Shown here: piece by piece, positions 21,701-30,723 of the stretch | Layout: each line of letters begins with the position of its first letter | Numbering within the stretch: the first letter of the stretch is position 1 | NCBI GenBank assembly: GCA_030035585.1 | Contig: CM057469.1 | Span: forward strand, 63,381,501-63,445,500 | Direction of reading: 5' to 3' | Origin: Dugong dugon | Taxonomy: Eukaryota; Chordata; Mammalia; Sirenia; Dugongidae | DNA: 64,000 nt | Translations under genes and position numbers: made by a program | The notes under the pieces: model-generated | What the model was told of the DNA's origin: nothing | The model's database searches: none | The model's input: only the letters and a program-made list of their open reading frames with translations

Positions 21701-24427
21701 AATCTCCCCCCATTCCCCAGCCACTTTTTAACTGTCCTCATTAAGAATTCTCTAGGAATTTAGTAAAGGCTAAAAATTAGAACTGACTTTGATTCTTCCT
21801 AGTTGGTAGGCTTTCAGAAACTTGCAGATTTGAGAGTTCAGAAATACTTGTTTGCCACATCCCTCGTGACAAAAAGCAATGCCTTCAAACAGTATGTCTC
21901 ATTCTGCAGGTATAGACAAAACAAGGAATCTCTAAAAACTGTGTACATGGGGTTGGGATGGGGTACTGGGGTGGGGTGCCAATATTAAATGTGTTTATTA
22001 GGAAAGGTTTTCTTTTCACTCTTGGGTTTGTTTCACTCCCACTTTACTGTTGTTAGTTGTCAACTGAGTTGATTCCAACTCGTGGCAACCCTAGGTGCGT
22101 CAGAATAGAACTGTGCTCCATAGGGTTTTCAGTTTTTGGAAGCAGATCACCAGGCCTCCAAGGTGCCTCTAGATGGGGGGTTTGAACTGTCCATTTTTTA
22201 GCTAGTAGTCTAGTGCTTAACTTGTCTGTGTCATCCAGGGACTCTTTTCCACTCTACTTGTGTGCCATGGAGTTGACTCTGACTCTTAGCCACCCTATAG
22301 ATCAGGGTAGAACTTCCTGAAATTTTTATGGGAGCAGATTGCCAGGTCTTTTCTCAGCTAAGTGGCTGGTGGTTTGCCTACCTTTCAGGTTAGCAGCTGA
22401 GCACTTAACCATTGCACCACCAGGGCTCCTTCCCCATTGTATTACTTAGGGCTTATTTATCTTCACAAGCTTTTCTAGCAACCATTAAGCAAAAGAGATG
22501 ACTTATCTATTATTTTTCTATTATGTGAATTATGGTTTTGTCCACACAAATAGGCTAGTTTGGCTGACTTTGGCAATTAACCTCTTTCTTTTTGTCGAGG
22601 TACTGCGCATAATTGAATCGACAGCCTTTTTCACTGTTGCTGTATTATCCTAGCATTATCATACAGCCTGCAACCATTTCAGCTAATGAAGGAGTTTCCC
22701 TTCAGCAGCTGTTTGTTCACTGTGACTGCAATAGGTTGTAACGAGAACGAAGCAGACCACTTGGACCGGGACCAGCAGCCTTACCCACCCTCTCAGAAGA
22801 CTAAGCGCATGCGGACCTCCTTCAAGCACCACCAGCTCCGGACCATGAAATCCTACTTTGCCATCAACCACAACCCGGATGCCAAGGACCTCAAGCAGCT
22901 TGCCCAGAAAACAGGCCTGACCAAAAGAGTTTTGCAGGTAAGAAGCCTCCATCATTGGCTGTGCATACATCTCCCTTCCCCTTGCCAGTAAAATAGTTCT
23001 CTTCCCTGTTTAGAGTGATACAGATATTTCCTGTACTGCTTCTCACTAGTTTATCTTAGGTCCCTAGAAGGTATACTGAGATTTTGTGGGGGCTTACCAG
23101 AGGGTGCCCAAAAAGAGACCCAGGGTCTTTTGAAATGCAGCACACTCTCCCTACAGATGTGGAGATAGATCCACCAAAGCCAGCATAGCTTGCTCGCCTC
23201 ATGGCTCTGCAAATAAGGGTGATGTTACTTGTACAAGTGGTGGCTCTCGAAATTTACATTCACATTAGGCTCAGTGCATAGACTTGTGGGGGGAGGGACC
23301 TGATGTTGCTGTCTTACTTCAGCCAACTCTTGGTGGTCTCACTCACATGTTGTGACCTTCCAAATTCAGGCTGACCCCTTTTTTCAACTCCTGAAACGCC
23401 AAAAGTATGGTTAGTGTGTCAGCAACTAACTGGAGCAAGTATTTTCCCATGGTAACGAACCACATTTAAAAACTGAATACTAAGAATTAGTTCTGCTGCC
23501 CAATTGCTTCCCTAAACTCATCAGGTGTCTCTATAAGAAGATAATAACCAACAAAACTAAAGTAGGTTGCTGTGGGTCACCTGTGATCCTCTCCCACTTT
23601 TTAGGGACAACTAATAAGTGTTTTAATTCTGCTAACCCGTTTAGGGCTGCCTGTACTCTGTGGCCCCAGAAGAGTTTTTCTTACTCGAGGAATACTTACT
23701 GCATGTCAGACTCATGAACAACCCGAAGTCTGTCTCAGTGATGTTTATTTCACATGAGTGATTCTTACTTTGAGATACTTTCAATGACCCTGTCTCTCCC
23801 CGTTCTCAAAGGACAATTGAGGAAACGGTGTATTTTTCCCTCTTTATCTCTGTGACTTTCCATAGTATCTCCACGGAAACACCAGTTGTCCCAAGTGGCA
23901 CTTGTTAATGCTGGGGAGGAAATACGTGTGTAGTTGAGAGAGAATAAATCTGCAGTATTACTTGAATTACTTTTAGAAAGCCAAAAAAAAAAAAAAAAAA
24001 AAACCAAACAAAAAAAGCCCCCTTTCTCCCAAGGAAAAAATAAACAATTATATTTAAAAGGAGAAAAATATATCCAAAAAAAAAAAAAAAAAAAAAAAGA
24101 AAGAAAGAGAGAAAAAAAGAAATATAAAAACAAACATCGGTAAAGAAATCAATTGGGATTGGTTTGCAGGTTTGGTTCCAAAACGCACGAGCCAAATTCA
24201 GAAGGAACCTTTTGCGGCAGGAGAATGGGGGTGTTGATAAAGCTGATGGCACGTCGCTTCCGGCCCCGCCCTCAGCAGACAGCGGCGCTCTCACTCCACC
24301 CGGCACTGCGACCACTTTAACAGACCTGACCAATCCCACTATCACTGTAGTGACATCCGTGACCTCTAACATGGACAGCCACGAATCCGGAAGCCCCTCA
24401 CAAACTACCTTAACGAACCTTTTCTAA
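12608..24427 (+). CDS. LHX9: LHX9, LIM-homeodomain transcription factor (full coding span, 5 coding exons)
   Basis: The exons 12608-12781, 14675-14877, 15973-16328, 22735-22937 and 24170-24427 join in frame to 1194 bases, i.e. 397 residues plus stop, the length I recall for human isoform 1. Domain order: N-terminal region 1-70; LIM1 with zinc ligands C71, C74, H92, C95, C98, C101, C120, D123; LIM2 with C133, C136, H155, C158, C161, C164, C183, H186; basic RPRKRKSP at 226-233; homeodomain about 267-326 with recognition-helix WFQNARAKF; Ser/Thr-rich C-terminus ending TLTNLF. The protein is nuclear. LIM domains bind LDB-type cofactors and the homeodomain binds TAAT-like sites. In mammals LHX9 acts in gonad, limb and forebrain development. 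All introns are GT-AG and no frame damage is present. Two starts and two last exons create isoforms (see separate entries). Confidence 0.97.
12661..12662 (+). promoter_or_regulatory. LHX9: Alternative 3' splice site inside LHX9 exon 1
   Basis: The AG of CCGCCCCCCAG|CCATGCTC. Splicing the 7262-7289 exon to base 12663 keeps frame (G|CC = Ala, then Met). It is supported by frame continuity and the known human short-leader isoform. Confidence 0.8.
12782..14674 (+). other. LHX9 intron 1
   Basis: A phase-0 intron, GTAAGG...TTGCCTTGCAG, 1893 bases. The first 450 bases are CpG-rich. About 13430-13760 turns AT-rich and non-repetitive, with homeodomain-type cores (AACCAATTAGCAA) and a run of ACTACTGTTACTACTGTT, making it a candidate conserved regulatory element. 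No repeat or gene recognised. Confidence 0.7.
14675..14877 (+). CDS. LHX9: LHX9 coding exon 2, LIM1 domain
   Basis: 203 bases, residues 59-125 plus two bases of codon 126. The exon carries the whole first LIM zinc-finger pair. The first finger is C71-x2-C74-x17-H92-x2-C95, and the second is C98-x2-C101-x18-C120-x2-D123, with the expected spacing. Acceptor ATTGCCTTGCAG|GGC and donor TACAG|GTACTC. No substitutions at metal ligands. Confidence 0.96.
14878..15972 (+). other. LHX9 intron 2
   Basis: GTACTC...TTTCCTTCCAG, 1095 bases, phase 2. The only recognisable insertion is an antisense MIR-like relic at about 15650-15765 (ACTTTACAAAGAAGGAAACTG...). Confidence 0.75.
15650..15765 (-). repeat. MIR SINE relic (antisense)
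   Basis: Contains the degenerate MIR core in antisense orientation: CTCCACTTTACAAAGAAGG followed by AAACTGAAGCTCAG. An old, pan-mammalian element. Assigned by eye. Confidence 0.55.
15973..16328 (+). CDS. LHX9: LHX9 coding exon 3, LIM2 domain and linker
   Basis: 356 bases covering codon 126 (split) to codon 245 (split). It encodes the second LIM domain with ligands C133, C136, H155, C158, C161, C164, C183 and H186. A linker follows with a basic RPRKRKSP stretch (a plausible nuclear-localisation signal) and then VDIVNYNS. Acceptor TTTCCTTCCAG|AAG and donor CTCAG|GTGGGT. At residue 191 the sequence reads ETLFQGEY, where I recall ETLLQGEY in human, a mild substitution outside the zinc ligands. 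Confidence 0.96.
17690..17775 (-). repeat. MIR SINE relic (antisense)
   Basis: GATAAGTAACCTGTCCAAGG followed by TCACACGGCCAGTG is the antisense MIR core. An L2/MIR-end-like CCTGACATTCAGTTGGTGCTC precedes it at about 17652-17672. Confidence 0.65.
22045..22244 (-). mobile_element. AfroSINE copy (antisense) in LHX9 intron 3
   Basis: Starts TTGTTAGTTGTCAACTGAG and runs through CTCCATAGGGTTTTCAG and CACCAGGCCTCCAAGG to CATCCAGGGACTC, the reverse complement of an AfroSINE. It is the tail type that also has a GATT..CAGAAG..CCAGGCC segment. Diverged, so not a recent insertion. Confidence 0.8.
22264..22430 (-). mobile_element. AfroSINE copy (antisense) in LHX9 intron 3
   Basis: The reverse complement of the AfroSINE tail and tRNA-related head, ending GCACTTAACCATTGCACCAC followed by CAGGGCTCC, the diagnostic head sequence. 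With its neighbour it is one of the two clear lineage-specific insertions in the first 30 kb, about 300 bases from homeobox exon 4. Confidence 0.85.
22735..22937 (+). CDS. LHX9: LHX9 coding exon 4, homeodomain residues 1-46
   Basis: 203 bases, codons 245 (split) to 312, ending in phase 0 at TTGCAG|GTAAGA, a strong donor. It encodes the acidic start CNENEADHLDRDQQPYPPSQ and the homeodomain N-terminal arm, helix 1, helix 2 and the beginning of helix 3 (KTKRMRTSFKHHQLR... to ...LTKRVLQ). The homeodomain is split after position 46, before W48, F49 and N51, so the choice of the next exon decides whether a DNA-binding recognition helix is made. The acceptor (GACTGCAATAG) has only a modest pyrimidine tract. 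Confidence 0.96.
23983..24003. repeat. A-run in LHX9 intron 4
   Basis: 21 consecutive A, followed by CCAAACA and more A-rich sequence. It may vary in length between individuals. Confidence 0.9.
24076..24098. repeat. A-run plus GAAA/GAGA tract before LHX9 exon 5
   Basis: 23 consecutive A, then purine-only GAAAGAAAGAGAGAAAAAAA to about 24122, ending about 47 bases from the splice acceptor at 24169. Confidence 0.9.
24170..24427 (+). CDS. LHX9: LHX9 canonical last coding exon, homeodomain helix 3 and C-terminus
   Basis: 258 bases, codons 313-397 plus TAA at 24425-24427. It begins VWFQNARAKFRRNLLRQENG, supplying homeodomain W48, F49, N51 and R53 (residues 314, 315, 317, 319). The tail is rich in Ser, Thr and Pro (TSLPAPPSADSG, TPPGTATTLTD) and ends SQTTLTNLF. 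The frame is intact and agrees with the recalled human C-terminus. The splice acceptor, GATTGGTTTGCAG|GTT, is weak: the region upstream is mostly purine. Confidence 0.96.
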   Translation, partial: VWFQNARAKFRRNLLRQENGGVDKADGTSLPAPPSADSGALTPPGTATTLTDLTNPTITVVTSVTSNMDSHESGSPSQTTLTNLF

Positions 24428-27063
24428 CATTGGATTTTTTTCTTTAATTCTTCCTCTTCTTTTTATTATTCTAATTATTATTATTTTATTATTTACAAGA
24501 GTTTTTTTTTAAACCCACAAGATATTTGGGAAATAAAAAACAAAACAGCTTGGTGTGTAGCATCTGCAGCCACTTGGCAAATGAGTTTCAGTGAACATAT
24601 TTTGTCTGCAAACTGTATTTGGATTTTTTTTTCTTCTTTAATTAATTAGGTCTTTCAGTCGGTAAGGGGAGTTTTTGAATTATTCTAATAAGTGCCTCTT
24701 AAAATTGTATGTTACTTATTTCCAGAATCTCGAAGGAAAAAAAAAAAAGCTGTATTATGATGGGCAAGTAATCATATTCCCACTTAAATTACTAGGTTAA
24801 TAAAAAATCAGGTACTTTCAAAACCCTGCAATTGTATGTGTGCTTATGGAATTTTGCAAACTTCACATTTTAAAAAAAGTTAAAAGTAAAATGTTTTGGT
24901 TAATTCCTATTACATGAATTGCCAATTCAAATGAGGAATATGATTAAACAAAAGTATTAACTCTAGCAATTTTAAATATTAATGATTAATTGGGTGGGAA
25001 ATTTATTGCAGGAATATGAGTTTTCCTTCTTTTAGGGATGTAAAACCCAACAACACTTTTTATTTAGCTGTTTTTCAAAATTTGAAAAATAATTAAACTT
25101 CCTGTGTATCCATGAAAATTCCACATAGAATTTGAAATTCTATGCTTTTAACCTCCAAAAGCTAAAACTGAAAATTGTGAAACCATTCTTTCTAAATTAC
25201 TTTTTTACCCCAGGGAAAATGGAAATAAGCAAAATATAATTTTTTAAGAAGTTTAAAAAACTGGTTTAGCTTAATGAATAGCTTTATTCATTGGTTTCAG
25301 ATGTACCATAAGATTGTATCTGGCATTCTATATGAATAATGTTGGAAAACAAACAAACAGACTACTACCCATAATGAGAGTTCTTTTGGTTTGGTTTTGC
25401 TTTGTTTTACTTTGGCACAGGATTTATGTGTGGAAGAAAAATTTTTCTGGCATTAGAGATTTGAAGTTATTAGTCTTAAAGTAGATAAACTCAGACGCCT
25501 CGTGGATGCTGATCTGAATATATTTCCTCGTTTACAGTAGCATTTTTTTTCCTTTTAATTTAATCTGAAAATCTTAATGGTCTGGGCAGTGGTGAATGTT
25601 CAACTATATGCTTCTGTCGTAGTTAAATACCAATGAGATTGCGGATTTCCTAAAAAAATTAAAAAGAAGTCAAGATATCTGTCTTGCTTTAGTGGATTGT
25701 TAAGAATAACTTTGCACATATTCTCCACTTTTTGGACCCCTTAAATCTCCTCTGGTGGTCGAAGTGGTTATTTAATAGATTTTAAAGGTGTCCTTCTGGC
25801 TGTATAAATGTGTGGTTAAATATTGACAGTTCACTGCCCACATTTAAGTGCATTATTGTAACTTTTGCTCAGGGTCTTTAGAAAATTAGCACAGAAAGTA
25901 GCTTATTTTTAAAAAAAAAAAAAAAGACGATGGAAGAGAAGTTAACACTGTAACAGAAGAAAGGTGTGATTGCCATTATATACTTAGCGAGTGTGGTTAT
26001 CATCTTATTTGGAGCTTACATCTTGACTTTTCATATTTCTAGTACATTTTGGGCATTTACCACTAACCAGACCAAACAACCTTGGTAAGGCTGAGATCTT
26101 ATTAATACACTTTTACAGGTAAAATATTGATACTTATAAAGTTTGTTCTTTGACAGAACAATATATGGTACTATAGATCTACTTTATTAAGTAGACTAAT
26201 TATAACTCAGTTCTCCTACGTGCCTTATGATATAACTTGGAAGTAAGTTTGTGAAAAATCAGGATATGTGTGTTGTTTGTTAAATTAACTGTTTGAAGCC
26301 CTTTTGACACCTCACTAGTTTTGTACTGTTTTACCTCTTATTTCTGAAACTCTTTTTATGGTGTATCCTGTTAGAGGGGACAAACATGTCATAGAAAGCA
26401 GTTGTGCACTCTTTCCAATATAGTCGATAAATTCAATAATCTTATATATTGAGCTTCGTGTTTATAGTACAGTAAGTGGTCTAGCAAAAATTGTCCATGT
26501 TTCTTTGTTTATTGATAAATGCATTGTATAGGAACTATTTCCCCTAAATATTTATGGACCAAACAATTGTGATATATCCTATTAAATTTGTGTGAATAAA
26601 CCATTTTGAATCTAAGGAGTTTTATTTCCCATCAGTTTTATTGAAAGTTTAACTGAACTAGTGTATATCCAGTATCTGTATGTAAAAGATATTAAAATGG
26701 TGATCCAAAAATTTTTAAATAGTCAAACAAACAAATACATGTTAGATTTCCAAACTTCTGATTTATATTACGTGTACACACCATTGCATCTACAATGTAA
26801 TTCAACTAAGAATCACCTTTAAAATATATTTGCTTATAATAGAAGTAATGCCCCACTGATTTGACTCAGTTCAATTTTTAGAATTAAAAAAAAGATAATT
26901 AGCAGATAAAGTGATTGCATGAGAAGAAAGCTTAAATATGATTAAGATTTAATGCTAGGTCTATTGAGCGCAAATGGATATTTGTAAATCTAAATAGAAA
27001 TTGCAGACCCCTGAAAGCGAAGCTGCTCTGTAGTTAATAAATTGTCACTATGATTTTTTTCAG
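24428..27063 (+). other. LHX9 canonical 3' UTR and alternative-exon intron
   Basis: AT-rich, repeat-free DNA after the stop codon. Candidate poly(A) signals AATAAA are at 24532-24537, 24799-24804 and 26595-26600, the last within GTGTGAATAAACCATTTTG. The same stretch is intronic for transcripts using the 27064 exon. No coding region or transposon seen. Confidence 0.6.
26595..26600 (+). terminator. Candidate distal poly(A) signal of canonical LHX9 mRNA
   Basis: AATAAA followed 15-40 bases later by T-rich sequence (GTTTTATTTCCC, GTTTTATTG). Actual use is unknown. Upstream AATAAA copies at 24532 and 24799 are alternatives. Confidence 0.4.
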
Positions 27064-27120
27064 GGAGAACAAATCTTGGGGCATTACAGCCAAACATCCC
27101 GACGTTTGAAAATTCCCTAA
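27064..27120 (+). CDS. LHX9: LHX9-alpha alternative last coding exon (homeodomain-truncating)
   Basis: After a clean acceptor (TGATTTTTTTCAG) comes an open frame of 18 codons, GEQILGHYSQTSRRLKIP, and TAA at 27118-27120. The phase is 0, exactly what the exon 4 donor at 22937 requires. I recall this 18-residue tail from the mammalian LHX9-alpha isoform, whose homeodomain is cut within helix 3. The joined product would be 330 residues with the long leader or 321 with the short one. It keeps both LIM domains but lacks WFQN, so it should bind LIM cofactors without normal DNA binding and could act as a modulator of full-length LHX9. The exon lies 2.6 kb beyond the canonical stop codon and is too short for ORF-based detection. 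Confidence 0.88.
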   Translation, partial: GEQILGHYSQTSRRLKIP

Positions 27121-30027
27121 AGTATTAAAAGAAGGGGAAAAGTTTGATCGGAAATCCACTGCAGTGAAGACAAAGAGAATATTAGGTTATGATAATCATA
27201 CATTTAAAAATCTATTGAGCCAAAAAGAGAGAGAGAGAGAGAGACAGAGACTTAAATGTCATTGACTGAATGTTAACAAAACAAAACTTTTGTTCTTTAT
27301 GGTGTCTAACACAAATGAAAGCTTAAAATTATGTGGTTTAAAACAAAATTAGATAAATCGTGTATAAGTCAGAGCAACCTGGCAGTGATACGCTCACCCA
27401 TATTTGAAGAAAATTATTATTGAAAAAAAATTCCACACGTTTGTCAAGCACAAGTAGCTGTAAAATAAAGTCCAAAAACATTCATTCCACTTGCTTGCTA
27501 ATGTGTGTTAGTCCTATATGTTAATAGCATTTTTCAATTGTAAATTCAAAGAAGAGCTATCACTCCTTTAAGAGTATAGGGATCTAACCCCAGTAATTTT
27601 AGTATTATTGTTCATTACTTCTTTTTTAAACCTAAAACTCTGCATGCACTTTTACATCTGTCACCTCTAGTGTACATCTCTGTGTGATAACTTATCTTTG
27701 CTGTTTCTTGTATGATAAATAGCTTTCATTAATAAACAGTTTATTTGATGCAAACATAGTTAACTTTATGTTAAACACACACTGTTGAACTGAATTCGGA
27801 ACACTGTCTTAAGAGGCAGCACAGTACATTTCCAACTTGTTATACTTAGGAAAAAATCCAAACAATATAATGAAGTTAAATTCTGGTAGTCAAGGATGAA
27901 ATTACTTACTTGGCTTTTAGATTTCCATGACTTATTTTCATTTGTTATGGCCAATGGACGCATGTATTAAACACACATTGAAAAAAAAGCAAAGCAAATC
28001 CAAACTATAACAAAAATAACCTCAGAATAAATGGCCATGTAAAATTTCAGCAACATTTTTAGGTTATTAGGGTGAAATCGATAGATCCTTTGTAAGTTTA
28101 CATGTGAGCTATGCAATGAGCAAATGTATTGAAGTATACAAATATATTCTGAACTATGAAAATATTGATCCTTGCTTAGTTCAAGTTATATATGATATTG
28201 TAAGCAAAGGAGCAAGTGGAAAGAAAAACAAATATTTAGGAATGAGGTTTTTAAATTGTTAAAAGGAGTACTTGATGAACTTTTTAACTCTTCCTATCTA
28301 GCTGTATATCCAAAGCGTATGTTAAACAAATTAACATAGAAATACTTTCCAGAAAATTTTTCATTATGATGAAATTTTTATTATATACCAATGAACCCTA
28401 TGTAAATGATGTAACTTTTATGAATGACAGACATTAAATATTTCACTTACATGTATTCTCAGAATTTTGAATGTTTTCTTAAATGCTTTCACTTCCTGAA
28501 TATTAAAAAAAAAAAAAATTACAAAAAAGAGAGAATGCAACTTACTACTACTAATTAAAAAAAGCAATGCACCATGACAAGTAGACTATTTTGAGTGATC
28601 ATGAAACATGCTGGTTTTGTCAGTAACTTGAATGTTTATGCCTCATTGAAACCTCATCCATGGCTGTAGCAACTTATATGGATTTTCCAATACATTTCAG
28701 CCAGTTTATTCAAATCTCTGTCCTACAGCTTTGCCTTCTTTCCCTGTTCTGTCACCTATGGCAGTTTGGTTTAGAAATATTTTGGAACTTCGCCTGGTTT
28801 TACAGACCTTTAAACATTTGTCTGGTATGTGAAATGTGGGAAAAGACCAAAGGGGGAAAGAACATAACTGAAATTAGACATCTGAAAAAAATAATACAAA
28901 TTTGAAACAGGCACATTTTAAAAAAGTAAAAGCAAGGAGCACTAATTATATGAGGGGGGATGGAAAAAGGCAGGCAATGCAGAGTTAGCAAGTCTATCGC
29001 GCGTTCCCGTCATGCACCTTGGTCGGTCTTTGAGTCTGGGCAACTGCGTGCTCATTGTTTGGCATGGAATGGAAGAATGTGGACTTCTTAGCTGGGAGCA
29101 GGGTACTAGATTTTTATAGCTTCTATCTCCCAAATGCCTGGGCTAGTCTAACTCCTGGCAAATTGATGTTGGGCAAAAAAAGCTTTATTGAGAGTTAGTG
29201 TCTGATAGCTTTGGTTGAGAGTACCCACCCACCTCAATGCTGACTTACATAGTGGGTAGGTTTCTGATACCGCAAATAAGGATAAAACTCCGTAAAAAAG
29301 GATCCAAAGCAAATGCTTTTGAAACCTGGCGATTTTTGTTTTTTTCAAGTCACCAAAAAAGTACATAGCTTTATTGAATACAACCCCAACGGAATCCAGT
29401 TTAGCAATGTAACTACACAGTCTTTACAATAAACTTTCCCTTCCATCAAAACGTTTCATAAGCTACATATAAATATCATCCCCTTCTCTGTTCCAGTGTG
29501 CCTGTAAGGGGTTTCATGGTGGCGAGCGTTAGAAGTGGAAAGTTCTGGAATGGAAAATCTGGAGTCATGTCATTCTAGACTCTTAAGGAGGATGTTACAG
29601 AGAATATCCTTGTTATAAAAACACATACGTAAGCACCTAATTTTGCCTAGAGTTTTGCTACTTAATTTTCAACTGTTCTAATTAATGCTAGCTTAACCTG
29701 TAGAGAAATTGTGTATTCTTGAGGTGGTTTAATACCTTTTACATTTTATATTCTCTAGACACCAAAGTAAAATAAGAACATTAGGACTTAGTCCAAACTG
29801 GAGAAATTGCATGATATCTTCTTTGAAACCGCACGTATAGATAAACTCTGGATTGGCCTTTTGGATCTATTTTATATTTTAATAATTGAGGACCAACTCT
29901 GAATATTCAAATAAATAAAAACTCTCTGATGTAAAGCCACAGTCTTTTGTTGTACAGCCAATGTCAAAAATGCGGAATTATTTTCTTAATGGTGTGCTGT
30001 TGGTTTTAAAACATTTTATAAAACCTA
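27121..30027. other. LHX9-alpha 3' UTR and downstream AT-rich flank
   Basis: AT-rich, no coding potential and no clear interspersed repeat. A short GA run lies at 27227-27244 and an A-run near 28503-28518. Nothing else assignable. Confidence 0.5.
27731..27736 (+). terminator. Candidate poly(A) signal for the LHX9-alpha mRNA
   Basis: AATAAA in TTCATTAATAAACAGTTTATT, 611 bases after the alpha stop codon. Another, at 27464-27469, would give a shorter 3' UTR. Confidence 0.45.
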
Positions 30028-30723
30028 ATCTGTCCTTCTTCGGTCTTCCTTATTCATTGTCCAGCTTTCGCATGCATATGATGCAGTTGAAAATACCGTG
30101 GCTTGGGTCAGGCACACCTTAGTCTTCAAGGTGACATCTTTGCTTTTCAACACTTTCAAGAGTCTTTTGCAGCAGATGTGCCCAATGCAATGTGTCTTTT
30201 GATCTTTTGACTGCTGCTTCCATGGGTGTTGATTGTGGCTCCGAGTAAATAAAATCCTTGACAACTTCAATCTTTTCTCCATTTATCATGATGTTGCTTA
30301 TTGGTCCGGTTGTGAGGATAAGGAAGACCAAAGAATAATTGACGCCTTTGAATCGTGGTGTTGACGAAGAATATTGATACCATGGACTGCAAAAAGAACA
30401 AACAAATCTGTCTTGGAAGAAGTACAACCGAAATGCTCCTTGGAAGCAAGGATGGCAAGACTACATCTTACATACTTTGGACATGTTGTCAGGAGGGATC
30501 AGTCCCTGGAGAAGGACATTATGCTTGGTAAAGTAGAGGGTCAGCAGAAAAGAGGAAGACCCTCAAAGAGGTGGATTGTCACAGTGGCTGCAACAATGAA
30601 TTCAAGCATAACAATAATTGTGAGCATGGTGCAGGACAGGGCAGTGTTTCGTTCTGTTGTACATAGGGTCGCTGTGAGTCGGAACCGACTTGACGGCACC
30701 TAACAACAACAACCATCTGTCCT
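30028..30723 (+). mobile_element. RTE LINE insertion with 5' inversion, flanked by target duplications
   Basis: The element occupies 30037-30714. Exact 9-base direct repeats ATCTGTCCT flank it at 30028-30036 and 30715-30723. Its left part (30037 to about 30317) is antisense RTE, from TCTTCGGTCTTCCTTATTC to a GGTTGTGAGG end. Its right part (about 30318-30714) is sense RTE starting ATAAGGAAGACC and ending in the family's 3' terminus, CGGCACCTAACAACAACAAC. The consensus segment ATAAGGAAGACC(G/A)AAGA occurs in both halves, as expected for a twin-priming 5' inversion. Encoded fragments of the RTE C-terminal region are broken. Confidence 0.85.

Larger units (their letters stand above)
16329..22734 (+). 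other. LHX9 intron 3 (large, candidate regulatory interval)
   Basis: 6406 bases, GTGGGT...GACTGCAATAG, phase 1. From about 18.3 kb to 22.0 kb it is AT-rich, non-repetitive and without coding potential, with several TAATTA-type homeodomain cores (for example CATCTAATTAGCTG near 18358). An antisense MIR relic lies at 17690-17775 and a GA-rich tract at 18200-18260. Two AfroSINE copies sit near its 3' end. A long AT-rich stretch without transposons in a developmental gene is a good place to look for conserved enhancers. Confidence 0.7.
22938..24169 (+). other. LHX9 intron 4 (canonical splice)
   Basis: 1232 bases, GTAAGA...GGTTTGCAG, phase 0. Its last 190 bases are unusual: two long A-runs (23983-24003 and 24076-24098) followed by AAGAAAGAGAG-type purine sequence run almost up to the acceptor, so the expected pyrimidine tract is nearly absent. 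If exon 4 is not spliced, reading continues for 17 codons (VRSLHHWL...) to a stop at 22989-22991. Confidence 0.8.

Noticed and set aside
22938-22991. Read-through tail VRSLHHWL... after exon 4 as the LHX9-alpha C-terminus
   Set aside because: It would require intron retention past a strong GTAAGA donor. The 27064 exon fits the known alpha tail far better.
24076-24122. A-rich tract as the tail of a processed pseudogene or SINE
   Set aside because: No retroposed body or target duplication is visible next to it. It is better treated as a simple A/GA-rich tract.
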